Assembly: GCF_964019385.1 (NCBI RefSeq)
Contig: NC_088654.1
Coordinates: 5,291,597 to 5,355,596, forward strand
Source: Sycon ciliatum
Taxonomy: Eukaryota > Porifera > Calcarea > Leucosolenida > Sycettidae
Direction: 5' to 3'
Length of the DNA: 64,000 bases
The translations under genes were made by a program, and so were the position numbers. Shown here piece by piece: positions 10,424-21,158 of this stretch (position 1 is its first letter; every line of letters starts with the position of its first letter). The notes beneath the pieces are model-generated. The model did no database searches, was not told the origin of the DNA, and saw only the letters and a list, made by a program, of their open reading frames with translations.

Positions 10424-11551
10424 CTTGGCGGACGACGGTGTCACATCAAGCATTTGCAGAGATCCAGTTACCTGACGATAAAGGCTTTATACCAATTATT
10501 CTGTCGGAAGCAGTTTATACAGGTCCCCTAGTGAAGACATAATTCCCCAACGTGATGATTTTGTGACTTACGCTTACGACATTGTTCAACTAGCATATGT
10601 CACCAGGAGCAGAGTATCATTCGGACAGAAAATACCGCTCGCGATCTTGTCGCTTGAATTTGCATTTTCTTTATATACACGTATATCATTTTAATAAGTG
10701 CGAGTCGACACACCATTGGGAGGGTGACGTTCTAATCCTAAAAATTCTTTTATCGTCCAAACTGTGATGGATTAGAGGTTCCCAGCGCACCTGCAATTTT
10801 CTTAACCATTTTTACCCCCCATGTCTGTGGCACTTTGTTGCACATGCTTTGTTACTACAAACTCAGTGATGTGAAGTATTCAATGGGAAACTTAGAACAT
10901 TGATCTGATTGCACAATAAAACGTAAAATATTTACCACAGTTTATGGCCGAAGATTGAACTCTCTTTAATCTCGTTGTCTTGTTCAGAAATTCTCGCGAC
11001 ATCCCCTGGAGACCGCCAAGCCCACTCGTTCGGAGGGACTTTGTCGATAGTAATAAATATCACTTATTTATCACCTTGATTATCTTTATCTACCATTTGG
11101 TGGTGTCCTCTAACTGAACATAATCACGAGAAAAAGGTGTTGAGAGAGAAACCATTCCAGTGATGACGTGTGCATGCTCAGAGGCAAGTATTTAATGACT
11201 ACGCGCCTTGTATAAGTATGAACTCTTCATTGAGATCTTATATTTTATTTTTATTTTTTTTTTATTTCACAGTCCAATGGTAGAAGCCAATGCAAAGAAG
11301 GGGGCTCTACCCAGCTAGGGCAAGAGAAGGAAAAAAGAAGAGAGAAGGAAAGAACATTATATTCGGAAGCATCAGCGAGGTGAAATTTATCACTATGTTT
11401 TCCATTGGAGGAGAGTGGCGAGATAAACTAGCAAAGGAGGCGAGTGAGGCTACAGCTTGGCAGGGCATTTTGCACGGTCTATGAACTGTCTAATGTTGGA
11501 TATTGTCCTAATTTCCATTGGCAGTTAGAGGCAATACGAATATGCAGGAAA
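10424..11551. other. Non-coding 5' flank of copy 2 (unit B)
   Basis: Shared with unit A (1232-2000 and 3950-4250). No independent coding signal was seen. A T-rich run lies at 11250-11270. Confidence 0.5.
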
Positions 11552-12300
11552 GGCTCGAAAACCGCGGCCTGATATTGAATGAACGCAAAAGTCAAGTTCT
11601 GTCCATCTGTGGGAGGGATGCGCAAACCAGTATCGCAGTAAATTGCCATCAGACCCGCTTACCTGCTCGTACTGCGGCAAAGTACTTGGGTTTACCCATC
11701 ACCGAGCAACTGAGCTGGGACCACCATATCCACGATGTTACAGCGAAGGTGAACAGAAAAGTCGGAGCATTGTGGCGAGCCCGGTGATCCCTTTCCCAAA
11801 GGGCCAGGGTCCAATACCTAAAATCCGTTGTGATGCCCGACCTATTATAATGGAAGTGTGGCCTATAGCACGTCCCTCTCAGCTTTTGTTCTAGGGAGAC
11901 TCCAACGTCTTCAGAACCGTGCCATCCGCGCTGTGTTCACCATACCACCCACATCTTCGGTAAGCCACCAAAGGGAGAGCATATCCCTCCGCAAAATCGA
12001 GGAGACACAACACCACCGACTCCTCGATCTCATCTGGCGCGGCCTGAACGGCCAATGTAGTACAGTGCTTTCAAAGCAGCTAACGCCCGCAACCACGGCC
12101 ACAACTCGACATCATGCCAACGCCGGGCTCATTCTCCCGCTGGCCAGGACGAATACAGGCACTGGCCGACCGCTCTTCCGCGAACCTGCGCTGTGGAACA
12201 CTCTGCCAGCCCGTGTACGTTCCTCCAAAGGCGTAACCGATTTCGCAGCAGTCGTGTACCCGTACACTTTCAGGCCATAAACGTTTTTATTAAAGAAGAG
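11552..12300 (+). mobile_element. 5'-truncated LINE, C-terminal reverse-transcriptase region
   Basis: Two overlapping frames encode the end of a CR1/Jockey-type polymerase: LNERKSQVL, KYLGLPITEQLSW and VNRKVGALWRAR, then RLQRLQNRAIRAVF, LPLART and LWNTLPARVRSS. Frame changes near 11780-11860 show decay. The probable 3' tail (ATAAAAACAAACAAA) is at about 13985-14000, after a nested insertion. Confidence 0.75.
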
Positions 12301-12368
12301 AAACAGTGACACACACACACACACCTTGACCTTGATACACGTTGCCTGGATAGGTTACACGGTCCCCG

Positions 12369-13558
12369 TCACAGGAGAGGGGTGGAAGAGGCTGAGGAGC
12401 AGCACTTCTGATGGCGCACTAGATGGTGACGTAGTCGGAACTTCCTTTGGCAAGGGCACTCAAACGGGAAGTCGGCCCTTTCCGCCACTGTCCTTCGTTT
12501 CGTGCGGTCGCACTTGTGTCTGGCCAAGCTGCTGGTGGACTTGAAACTCCGGTGACAGATCCTGCACTGCGGAACGATCGGGTTGCCGGGGTGCTCGATG
12601 TTGGGAGCAGGTCCCTGGTCACACCCATGGGTAGCCAATCCACCAGGGCTGCGGAACCAATGTTAGCAGAGACGACATTGGCAAGCGCCAGCCTGATCAC
12701 ACACTGGTTTCTGCTGTTCTGCCAAGCATTTGTGACGCTTCTCATCTGATGGGCGAGAGAAGTGCCAATCCTATATTTGGCAATGGACATTGGGTGTGGG
12801 TGGTTCGGGCTCAAAACAGCAGTACATGCAGCGCCAATCGGGGCGAGAATCTGCCCGATCCTACCATCCCTCCACAGCATTCAGGGCCTTCAGGTCTGCA
12901 CTAATGCAGTCCTTCCAGCGTTTGCGTGGACCGCCAGGTGGACGGCGGGATGGGAGCAGACCGAACAACAGAATCTTCGGAATGCGCTCTGGTGGCATGC
13001 GAGCAACATGACCCAGCCACTCAAGTCGTCGCTGGCGAATCCGCACAGCAAGTGGGCGCTTATCGCCCCACATTTCCAGCAACTGATCATTGCTGATCCG
13101 CTCTTGCCAGGCGTCTAACCTTGTTATGCCAAGAACGGTACGCAGACACTGCATATAGAACGTGGAGAGCCTCCGGATGTCGGCTTGGAGGGGTACCCAG
13201 CACTCAGCTCCGTACAGCAGAATGGTGACAACGCACGCATTGAAGATATTCTTCTTGGTGCGAACGGACAGATGGTGGTTGCTGAAAACTGGCTTCCACA
13301 GGGAGCCAAACGCACGGGAGGCAGCCGCAATTCTGGAGGAGATGTCAATCGAACACCGGCCAGACGTATGGATGATCGACCCAAGGTAGCGGAACTCCGT
13401 TACGCACTCGATTTCGTTAAAACCAACACAAACAGGGGCGAGGTCCGCATCAGAAATGTCTCTGCCGATCACCATGAACTTGGTCTTGGAGAGACTAACT
13501 GTCAGTCCAAACTCGGAGGCGACTTCATCGAATGTCACTGCAGCTCGCTCAAGCCCGG
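12369..13558 (-). mobile_element. 5'-truncated LINE with C-terminal zinc fingers, nested and inverted
   Basis: Reading leftwards from 13558: FRYLGSIIHTSG, LYGAECW, RRLEWLGHVARM and PGGPRKRWKD, then in the same frame three C2H2-like fingers (CRLC..HGC, CRICHRSF..H, CPCQRKF..H) ending at 12369. Three in-frame stops (about 12873, 12789 and 12687) lie between the polymerase end and the fingers. It sits in the 3' region of the plus-strand LINE remnant. Confidence 0.75.
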
Positions 13559-13560
13559 AT

Positions 13561-13561
<1 letters not shown>

Positions 13562-13619
<58 letters not shown>

Positions 13620-13672
13620 GCACGTACCGGTATACACACATGCACTCACACACACACACACACACACGCACA
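13562..13672. repeat. (CA)n microsatellite
   Basis: CA dinucleotide array with a few interruptions, abutting the 5' truncation point of the minus-strand LINE. Long open frames here are low-complexity artefacts. Confidence 0.95.
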
Positions 13673-14234
13673 TATACGGACAGAAGTGTGTACACGGACA
13701 GTATGTATAGGCATAATTATAACGAACGGTCTTTTCCTGTTAGCTCTGTTTGTCCAATACATGAGATAAAACGTCTTTCTTGTTGTTTTCTTCTACATGT
13801 GGCTGCTTCCAGCATGGTAAACGACAGTACCATGGCCTTTTCAGATTTTCATTGTATCTATTTGTAGTACCTCCCGGGATCAGTATTTCGACTTGAAATA
13901 TTATCTACCCCAATACCTCATTCTTAGCATTCTTTTATTCGCTTCCATGTAATTGGGCTTTTTGCCCGTTTGGTAATGCGAATTCTCATAAAAACAAACA
14001 AAAGAGATTTGTTAAGCACGGCCAAGGCTCTGGGAAGTACAATGCCATTGCGAGTGTCCCGTGCGAAAGTAAACCAATTATGCTTGCTGGAATGTTCAGG
14101 GACAATGTTGAGTGTTAATACGATGGACCAGAACGCATGACTGTTTCTACGACAGGATAGAAATGGGGCTGGTCGATGCCAAACTACAGAGGTAAGAAGA
14201 AGGGAATAGAGAGGGTTTACGAAAAATAGTTTTA

Positions 14235-14830
14235 ATGAACCTTTATGATGTATTTCTAGTGACTGTACAGCAGATTTACTATGCAGGGAATTTTTTATTT
14301 ACTTATCTAATTCAGTCTACTCTTGAGTATGGCAGCTCCGCATATGTACATTGTTTGTCGGAAGCTCTTTATAACAAACTTACTGGTGCCAGCCGCTTAG
14401 CGCTACAGAGAATTGTTTTTTTTTGTATAGAATGACCACAACTGCCCTTCTCTACAGAATACACACTTGAACAGCGCCTCAATTTTAAGACCTATCTATT
14501 TGTGTATCGCTGCCCAAATGGCCTTGCTTGCTCTCTCCTACAAGACCGCTTTACTGTTCATGCTCACGGTGCTCACACTGCTGCCATTACCCGTGGTCAG
14601 GTGTCTGCCGCGCTTGTTTTACCCCTTGCTAGCACACGCTATGGTTCCAGTGCAATTTTTTACGTAGGCGCTGACTGGTGAAATGCACTGCCACCTGCTT
14701 ACCACCTTTCTAATTCACGTGCTGAATTTTGATCATCCATCAAGACGTTCTTATGGTTCCCTGTAAGAAAGCGATGATGCCTGTTGGGAATTTCCTAGTA
14801 AAATAAGAATAAAAATGAAAATGAAAATAA
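14235..14830 (+). mobile_element. LINE 3' remnant
   Basis: Broken frames carry typical LINE C-terminal words: STLEYGSSAYVHCLS, then after a stop TLEQRLNFKTYLFVYRCP and VLPLASTRYGS, then W-stop-NALPPAYHLSNSRAEF. They are followed by GATGATGCCTGTTGGG and an A-rich tail (about 14800-14830). It is heavily decayed. Confidence 0.6.
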
Positions 14831-16620
14831 AAAATGAGCAGAGGGGAAAAGGAAACGAAATGAATATACAAGAATCCAGAGTAAAGAAAAGTGTTTAGGA
14901 ACAAGGAGTTTCGCCGATAACATGCTAGCTACTGCCAAGCAAGAGCTAAATGTCGCCCTTCAATTATGTGTAAAGAAAAAGGTTTAAAAGGTAAAGTATC
15001 GTGTCCCTTCCCGAAAGGTACTCAAGACGGCCTTTAACACCCGGAAAACCTTAGCGCCAGCATGATATTAATGATACGTATAGCCAGCTTGTGTATAGAC
15101 ATTTGGTTCGGGAGAAGTAACGTGCTTGTTCGGAAATGTAACGTTTCTCCGCGCTCTCTTTCGCTAGAGGGGAAAGTTGTTTATTAAAACGAGCCACCTA
15201 GCCACCTTGCAACACCGGCACTTGACTCCAACTGCCCGGCTGCTCTCTCTACTCAGCATTGTTAATCTACCACATAAATATACATACAACATTGTCGTAT
15301 GCGTTCATCGATGCAATAACTCTTCCTGTAGCACACTTCTTCAATAAGTATTATTCACCCGAACGGCCCCTAAGACTGTTCAGGAGGATCTGCGCACCAC
15401 ACGGGGACAAGTGTCGAACTTGCTCACAACGCGCTCCCCTCTAATTTTGGAGGGATAGGTGTCCCTGGTCCCTTCCGAAAAGCTCTTTCTGCCATTGATA
15501 TACTTACTTTGTGAATATCCTCGTTAAACTTTGATTATCTGCCACAAATTCCAACCTTCTCAAGTTATCAATCATTTGAGCATGCATGTCTATAAAATCA
15601 ACCACGTGTTCGTGACTCCATGAAATTGTCTTTCTATTCTTTGACTCCATGAATTTATTTTCTTTCTACTTCTGACTCCATGTCTTCGTCTAATTTTTCC
15701 TTTTCTTCTTTTGGTCCTTTATGTCTTATATTATTATCATTTCTTGTTTTCCCTTGCATATTATCCCTTCATCGTTCTGTGAGAACCTGTCCTATGAAGG
15801 CATCTCTGTCTGTTCATTTGGTGAAATATCAATACAACAACAACAAGGAGGGAATGGAGCGAGGTATAATACTTAGTAGCGCACGGACGGCCAGTTTTGA
15901 GCCACAAGGTGCAGATGTTAGGCTGGTTGATGACCCATAGCTTCGTCAACGCGGCCATGCAAATGAGCCCAGCGCGTGGCCGAGGTTGCGCTGACAAGGG
16001 GGCGGTGGCTAGCGGAGCTGGACGAAGTGCGGACTACGGCCTCTGTAACGGAACTGGCACCGCGATACCGAAAATGCAACGGCTGCAGAATGTTGGAGTC
16101 TGCCTTGTTCCTCCTGCCATGCAAGGACATGCAAGTCATGCAAGTAATTTATTTTTCGTGAACGTTCAAACCGTTGTGCAAATTGTATTTACATTTGATT
16201 ATCATTCACCCATGTTGGGTATCTTTCGAAATGTGGCTCTGGGCTGTAGGTTAAAAGTAGAATTGCACTGTCATGTGTACTCGTGTTATGTCGCGTCCAT
16301 CTCATTATCGCCAGCTGTTGCTAGAATGTTTGATGTATTCATCCTTTTCCAGTTTAATTTGTTGAAGTAAATAGTTGGCATCTTGTTCGTAGAAAAATTC
16401 CCAAATCTTGTCAGCACTATCTTCCAAGGTCTCGGTTCAGATCATCTTCCTACAATCGCTGTGACAAGGCTACAGTTGAATCACGGTACATATTCTCATA
16501 CAAATACACATAGAGGCAACGTGCACACCAAAAATTGACAACTGACCGCAGGCAGAACAAATTATGTTCGTGAAACTATTACAAACTAATAGCTTAGTGT
16601 ACACTTCTGCAGTCAAATCT
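14831..16620. other. Non-coding spacer
   Basis: No gene recognised on either strand; short frames lack recognisable motifs. A segment near 15780-15840 (ACCTGTCC..GAAGGCATCTCT.TCTGTTCATTTGGTGAAA) resembles 3' tails at 14760, 18560 and 29990, so it is probably another LINE or SINE tail. Confidence 0.4.
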
Positions 16621-18130
16621 TGAATTTCTCGTCGCTATTGTTACGACATGCAAGTACAACATAAATTACACTGGGTATATGAGAACAAGTACACCAAAGA
16701 GAAACAAAACAAAAACAATACGAACGTACGGCCGGGTTTCTACAAAAAAAAACAATAACGTGCTCAACAAGATCACAAGGTAACACTTTTCACAAGCGTA
16801 ATGCATTGAGCAGTCTGAAATTATGATTGCGTAGTATGAAATACTTGCAACTGAAAGTACTAGGGTATATTCGAGAGTTCACAAATGCCCAGTTTATTAT
16901 GAAGTGCCTTCACGCAAAACATTGAGATAACATGCAAACGGATTCTGGTCCAGACTTACAGACTGGATGTTGAAATAGCGACGCAACGACAGCACCTCAG
17001 CACACATTCCAAATTCCGGATTTTTCCTTAGCAGTAATTCTAGTCTAGCATGGGTATCTTGAACTTCTCCAATAAAGCAAGAAATGGCCTCCTCGTGATC
17101 ATTGTACTGCCCTGATGTCCGATGTGTATGACCATCAACATCAGTACACGAGTATCCACGTGCACTGCTAGTCAGCCGGGAATGATCGATTGAGGAAGAT
17201 TTGTAAATGATCTTGGTTCCTGGTCGTAACCATTTGTCTAGAAATGTCTGCACGCAACAAAGGTCACCTACACTATCCGCCATAGTCGCTGCAAAGTGAC
17301 TATTCATCTCTACCGCAATAAGAATCGTTCTTCTTTTTGTCGGCTTGAAAACTTCAAAATACACTGGATGTATAAGTCCTAACTTCAAATTCTTCTCAAC
17401 AAACACGAGGCTTTTGCAGAGTATCCACTGATACGATCTGAAAGCATATCGCGGTTTGAGCTCAACATTCGACGAGGTTGGTAGGTCAAACAATTTGAAG
17501 AAGCCTAGTACAATCTCCATGGGAGTTCCTTGGACACTGGAAAGATTCGATTCAGCTACGATGGACCTGGTGGAGTTGCAACGGCTGCACTGCCATTGAT
17601 ACCAGCCTTTGGCCCGTGAATTACCATAAATTCTGGCTGATGTTTCGCATTTGTCACATTGTCTTTCATTACGAATCACCTTCCTTCTTGCCAAGAAGCG
17701 TAGCAGTGACTCCTTGTCTTGCACATATCCCGCAAGGTCTTTCCAAGAGTACACGTCCTTCTTCCACTGCTCATCGTCCAGTATCATACCGGGTTGCACA
17801 ATCTGGGTTCCCGCTAGACGTGCATTGGCCGCTACTCCTTCAGACGCACCGGCAGAAGCTGATTCTCTGACATTGGAATCCATTTTGGTTGCCGACGGTG
17901 TCACACTAAACGCTAGCTGAGATCCAGTAACTTGGCGACAAAGGCTTTGGACCAGTTAATGCGTCTACAGTAGTTTATACAAGTCCCCTAGTGACGACAA
18001 AAGTATACAGTGTGATGATTTTGTCACTTACTCTTACGATATTGTTGAACTAGCAATGTCACCTGGAACAGAGTAAATTTTGGAGAGATAATTCCATTAG
18101 CGAACTTGGTGCTTGGATTTGCCTTTTCGC
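16620..18130. repeat. Segmental duplication unit C (gene copy 3 plus flanks)
   Basis: Starts with a 3' flank shared with copies 1, 2 and 4 (CTGGGTATA..ACAAGTACACCAAA). It ends in a 5' flank resembling 10480-10680, running to about 18120. Confidence 0.7.
16897..17883 (-). CDS. Merlin/ISXO2-like transposase-derived protein, paralogue 3
   Basis: A 328-residue intact frame from the conserved ATG (17881-17883). The zinc ribbon has CDKC and CSRC. Core motifs are VYFEVFKP, AVEMNSHFA, RPGTKIIYKSSSID, HTHRTSGQY and CFIGEVQDTHARLELLL. As in copy 1, the site of the first catalytic Asp is Glu and the other two expected acidic sites are not conserved. It is the cleanest complete copy in the window and would be the best reference for expression tests. 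AATAAA overlaps the stop. It lies about 1 kb from copy 4 in the same orientation, consistent with tandem amplification. Confidence 0.74.
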   Translation of the reverse strand: MDSNVRESASAGASEGVAANARLAGTQIVQPGMILDDEQWKKDVYSWKDLAGYVQDKESLLRFLARRKVIRNERQCDKCETSARIYGNSRAKGWYQWQCSRCNSTRSIVAESNLSSVQGTPMEIVLGFFKLFDLPTSSNVELKPRYAFRSYQWILCKSLVFVEKNLKLGLIHPVYFEVFKPTKRRTILIAVEMNSHFAATMADSVGDLCCVQTFLDKWLRPGTKIIYKSSSIDHSRLTSSARGYSCTDVDGHTHRTSGQYNDHEEAISCFIGEVQDTHARLELLLRKNPEFGMCAEVLSLRRYFNIQSVSLDQNPFACYLNVLREGTS

Positions 18131-18139
18131 TTCATCCTC

Positions 18140-18197
18140 AGGTAGTAAAGCCGTCTCTCTCCTCTTTCTCAATCTCTCTCTCTCTCCCTCTCTCTCC

Positions 18198-18235
<38 letters not shown>

Positions 18236-18440
18236 TTTGTGTTTGTTGCTGCTGTGTTGTTGCCATTGCTGTTGTTGTTGTCGCTGTTGCTGTTGTTCTT
18301 CCCGTTGCTGTTGGTCATTTGTAAGAGCTTTGACAATTCACTTGTCCAGGCACTAAAACAGTCTCTCTCTCTATCTCTCTCGTTCTCTCTCCCTCTCTCT
18401 CTGTTTCTATCTATCTCTCTCTCGAATCTATCTCTCCTCT
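18140..18440. repeat. (CT)n microsatellites with a TGT/CTG-rich centre
   Basis: CT arrays at about 18166-18235 and 18360-18425 are separated by a GTTGTTGC-rich stretch. Both follow a CAC/AAAG..GTCTCTCTC start, suggesting a duplicated microsatellite seed. Confidence 0.9.
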
Positions 18441-18900
18441 CTCATCATGCATGCGTCATACTCTCATGGAATTATCTCTTATAAGATTGCATGCTTCACA
18501 CTCTCATGTAATAGTTCTTTCCTTCCTTCGTCTTTTTGTGAGAGCTTGGACAATCCACTTGTCCAGGCAAGAAGGCAGCAATGCCTGTTCATTCTGGCGA
18601 AGTAAAATAAAATATACCAACCAACCAACCAACCAAGTGTAAGCTGTCCAAGAGCACAATACATTGTACTTGGCATGGTAGGACAAGTAGACCAAACAGA
18701 AACAAAACTAAACTAAACTAAACCAAACGACCATACGGGTTGGTTTCTACAAACAAACAAAACAGTACACAACAAAATCAGGTAACACCTTTACACGCGT
18801 AATTCAATGGATTGTACGAGTTGATGAGTAGGCAAGACATACTTGGAGGGGCAAGCACTGGGGCATATCCGAGACAACACAGATCCGCAATTTTCTACCC
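18441..18900. other. Spacer with retroelement-like tail and (AACC)n
   Basis: CACTTGTCCAGGCAAG..GCAATGCCTGTTC and AAAATATA at about 18558-18612, followed by (ACCA)n to 18636, look like a LINE or SINE 3' end. From about 18670 this is the 3' flank of copy 4. Confidence 0.45.
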
Positions 18901-19926
18901 CTACATTGTAATCCCCTCACGCAAAAAACTGAGATACAATGCAAACGGATTCCTGTCCAGAACCACAGACTGCATCTGGAAATAGCGGTGCAAGGACTGC
19001 ACCTCAGCGCACATTTCAAAATCCGGCACTCGGTTTAACAGTAATAGTAGTCGATTATGAGTTTCATCCACTTCTTGAATGAAGCAGGAAATGACAGTCT
19101 GGTGGTTATCCTTGTACTGCTGTAGCTGTGCTGACGTCAATTGTGACTGATCATCAACATCAATATACACGTAGTGACGTGCACTGCTAGTCAGCCGGGC
19201 AGGATCGATTGAGGAAGATTTATAAATGATCTTGGTTCCTGGTCCGCACCATTTGTCTAAAATTCTCGGCACGCAAGAAAGGTCACCTGAAGTGTCCGCC
19301 ATTGTCAATGCCATCTTACTGTATCTATCTACGGCAATAATCATCGTGCATTCGGCTCGTGGCTTGAAAACACCTAGATACACTTGATGCACACACCCAA
19401 ACTGCAAATTCTTTTCAAGCAGCTCGAGGCTTTTGTGGAGTATCCAAATATATGATTTGGCTCTCGATTTAATCACCAGTTTGGTTTCGGTTGGCAGGTC
19501 AAACAGTTCGAAAAAGCCTATCACGATGTCCAAGAGGTTTCCTGGGATACCGGCAAGATTTGATTCAGCAACGACAGTCCATGAGGACTTGCAAACGCTG
19601 CACCTCCACTGACACCTGCCGACTGACGATGGCCGAGCGTAGAGTAGAACTGGTCTTTTACATTTGTCACATTGTCTTTCATTATGAATCAACTTCCTTG
19701 TCGCCAAGAAGCGTAGCAATGACCGGTTGTTCCGTACATCCGCAGGTACGTCCTTCAAAGAATCCTCTTCCTTCTTCAACTGCTCATCCTTCAGTATCTC
19801 ACTTGGTTGCACAATCTGGGTTTCCTCTAGACTGGCACTCGCTGCTGCTCCTCCAAACGCACCGGCATAAGCTGAGTATCCGGCATTTGTATACATCTTG
19901 GCGGACGACGGGATCACAATAAACAT
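18901..19926 (-). CDS. Merlin/ISXO2-like transposase-derived protein, paralogue 4
   Basis: A 341-residue intact frame; the ATG at 19924-19926 gives MFIVIPSSAKM, and the Met conserved in other copies is at 19896 (331 residues). The zinc ribbon is CDKC...CSVC. The core diverges more from copies 1-3: VYLGVFKP has Gly at the first catalytic position, and AVDRYSKMALT, GPGTKIIYKSSSID and DDQSQLTS follow. A two-residue insertion (QLQQYKDNHQ) is seen before the CFIQEV helix. An open frame despite this divergence argues for past selection. The 5' flank is interrupted at 20173 by two DNA transposons and resumes at 29661. Confidence 0.72.
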   Translation of the reverse strand: MFIVIPSSAKMYTNAGYSAYAGAFGGAAASASLEETQIVQPSEILKDEQLKKEEDSLKDVPADVRNNRSLLRFLATRKLIHNERQCDKCKRPVLLYARPSSVGRCQWRCSVCKSSWTVVAESNLAGIPGNLLDIVIGFFELFDLPTETKLVIKSRAKSYIWILHKSLELLEKNLQFGCVHQVYLGVFKPRAECTMIIAVDRYSKMALTMADTSGDLSCVPRILDKWCGPGTKIIYKSSSIDPARLTSSARHYVYIDVDDQSQLTSAQLQQYKDNHQTVISCFIQEVDETHNRLLLLLNRVPDFEMCAEVQSLHRYFQMQSVVLDRNPFALYLSFLREGITM

Positions 19927-20173
19927 TAGCAGCGAACGATTTGAAGTAGTGACATGGATACCAAGACTTTAGATGAATAATCGTGTCGCAGACAGTTAAT
20001 ACAGTCCGCTAGTGATGACACAAACAGTGTGTTGATTTCATCACTTACTGTTACAATACTGTTCAGTTGGTTTAGCCGCCACTTCTAGAGCACACCAAAA
20101 GTGGGGATCACGTACTCTTGACAACACCAGTTCCGGCTTTGTCGCTAGAATTTGCATTTCCACTATATATTTA

Positions 20174-20968
20174 AGAGAGCATGTCTGAGAAAACCAGAAC
20201 ATATGTGCAAGTCGATCTCTCAGATTTCGCTCAAATTTTGCAGGTAGGTTTGCTTTGGGGTGTAGATCGACATTCCAAAGCCCGCACAAAATCTTTTGAA
20301 GGGAACCATGAAATTGGCATACCCCTCAATATTGGCCCAATATTGGCACGATTTATGGGTCTACAAACGAGCCACGGCACAGCGTACAAGAACAAGCTAC
20401 GAACAAAACTCCATGAAGCCATCATTACCTCATCTTAGAAGAGTTATTGGGGCAGCACCACTTAGCCACGCCAGCATCCCAGAAGACGAGGGAAATCATC
20501 CGTTTACGCCACAAATGATCGTCTTGAAAATAGCCAAATTACAAGCGCTCATAAAACAGCGAGCTACGTCCTCAATTAGCAAACACTATACACCGGCAGA
20601 TAGTAGAACACCTCTTCTAGCACTGAGGACATGTCCCCCATCATCCTTTTGGGGTTTTCTTGAAATAAACAATTTTGAATTTTTCCACTCGACCATTCTG
20701 AAATACGTCCAAACTCATACCTGCGCAGGAAAGCTCGCCCCTCCGCGACGTCTAGTCAGCAATTTCTACTCCAACACCACTCCCAACGCTGCAGAACAAA
20801 GTGTATTGTTGACTCTGACAAGGAAAAGCAGCGGTGATCACTTGTCACTCCAAACGACAAGCTTCTCCTTGCGCCACCAACATTTTTCGTTGCAACAGGT
20901 GATGCAAAAGTGACTGAATTTTTGCGTGTAGGTTTTGGATTTGACTGCAAGAGGAATGATGAAATCAC
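20174..20968 (+). repeat. Left terminal inverted repeat of the 7.3-kb transposon
   Basis: Reverse complement of 26650-27442, with only a few differences seen by eye. It contains an open frame of 205 codons (20296-20913) that is also open in the right repeat (26703-27320). Because the arms are near copies, that openness is not independent evidence of coding. Confidence 0.9.
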
Positions 20969-21158
20969 GTGCCTCGTGACACAAGAATGCCAGGTCTCCT
21001 AGATCACGGTTCAGCAATGGCACCTATGCATAAAACATGGCGGCCAGGTCGCCATCGCGACTTCGCACCTTTGTGCGGGGCAACTTGCTCGACGCGAGGC
21101 TCTCCTTTGTTTTCAGTCGTTGCAGTGGAAGACAGTATCGATATTAGTTGACAGGAAG

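Larger units (their letters stand above)
9010..14200. repeat. Segmental duplication unit B (gene copy 2 plus flanks)
   Basis: Collinear with unit A but without the foldbacks. It is interrupted instead by LINE-derived DNA between about 11552 and 14003. Homology resumes with GAGATTTG and the CTGGGAAGTAC segment at about 14000-14200. Confidence 0.7.

Noticed and set aside
13456-13867. Open frames of Cys-Val, His-Thr or Thr-His repeats (also near 32600-32900 and 37160-37470)
   Set aside because: They are translations of CA/GT microsatellites without gene context.
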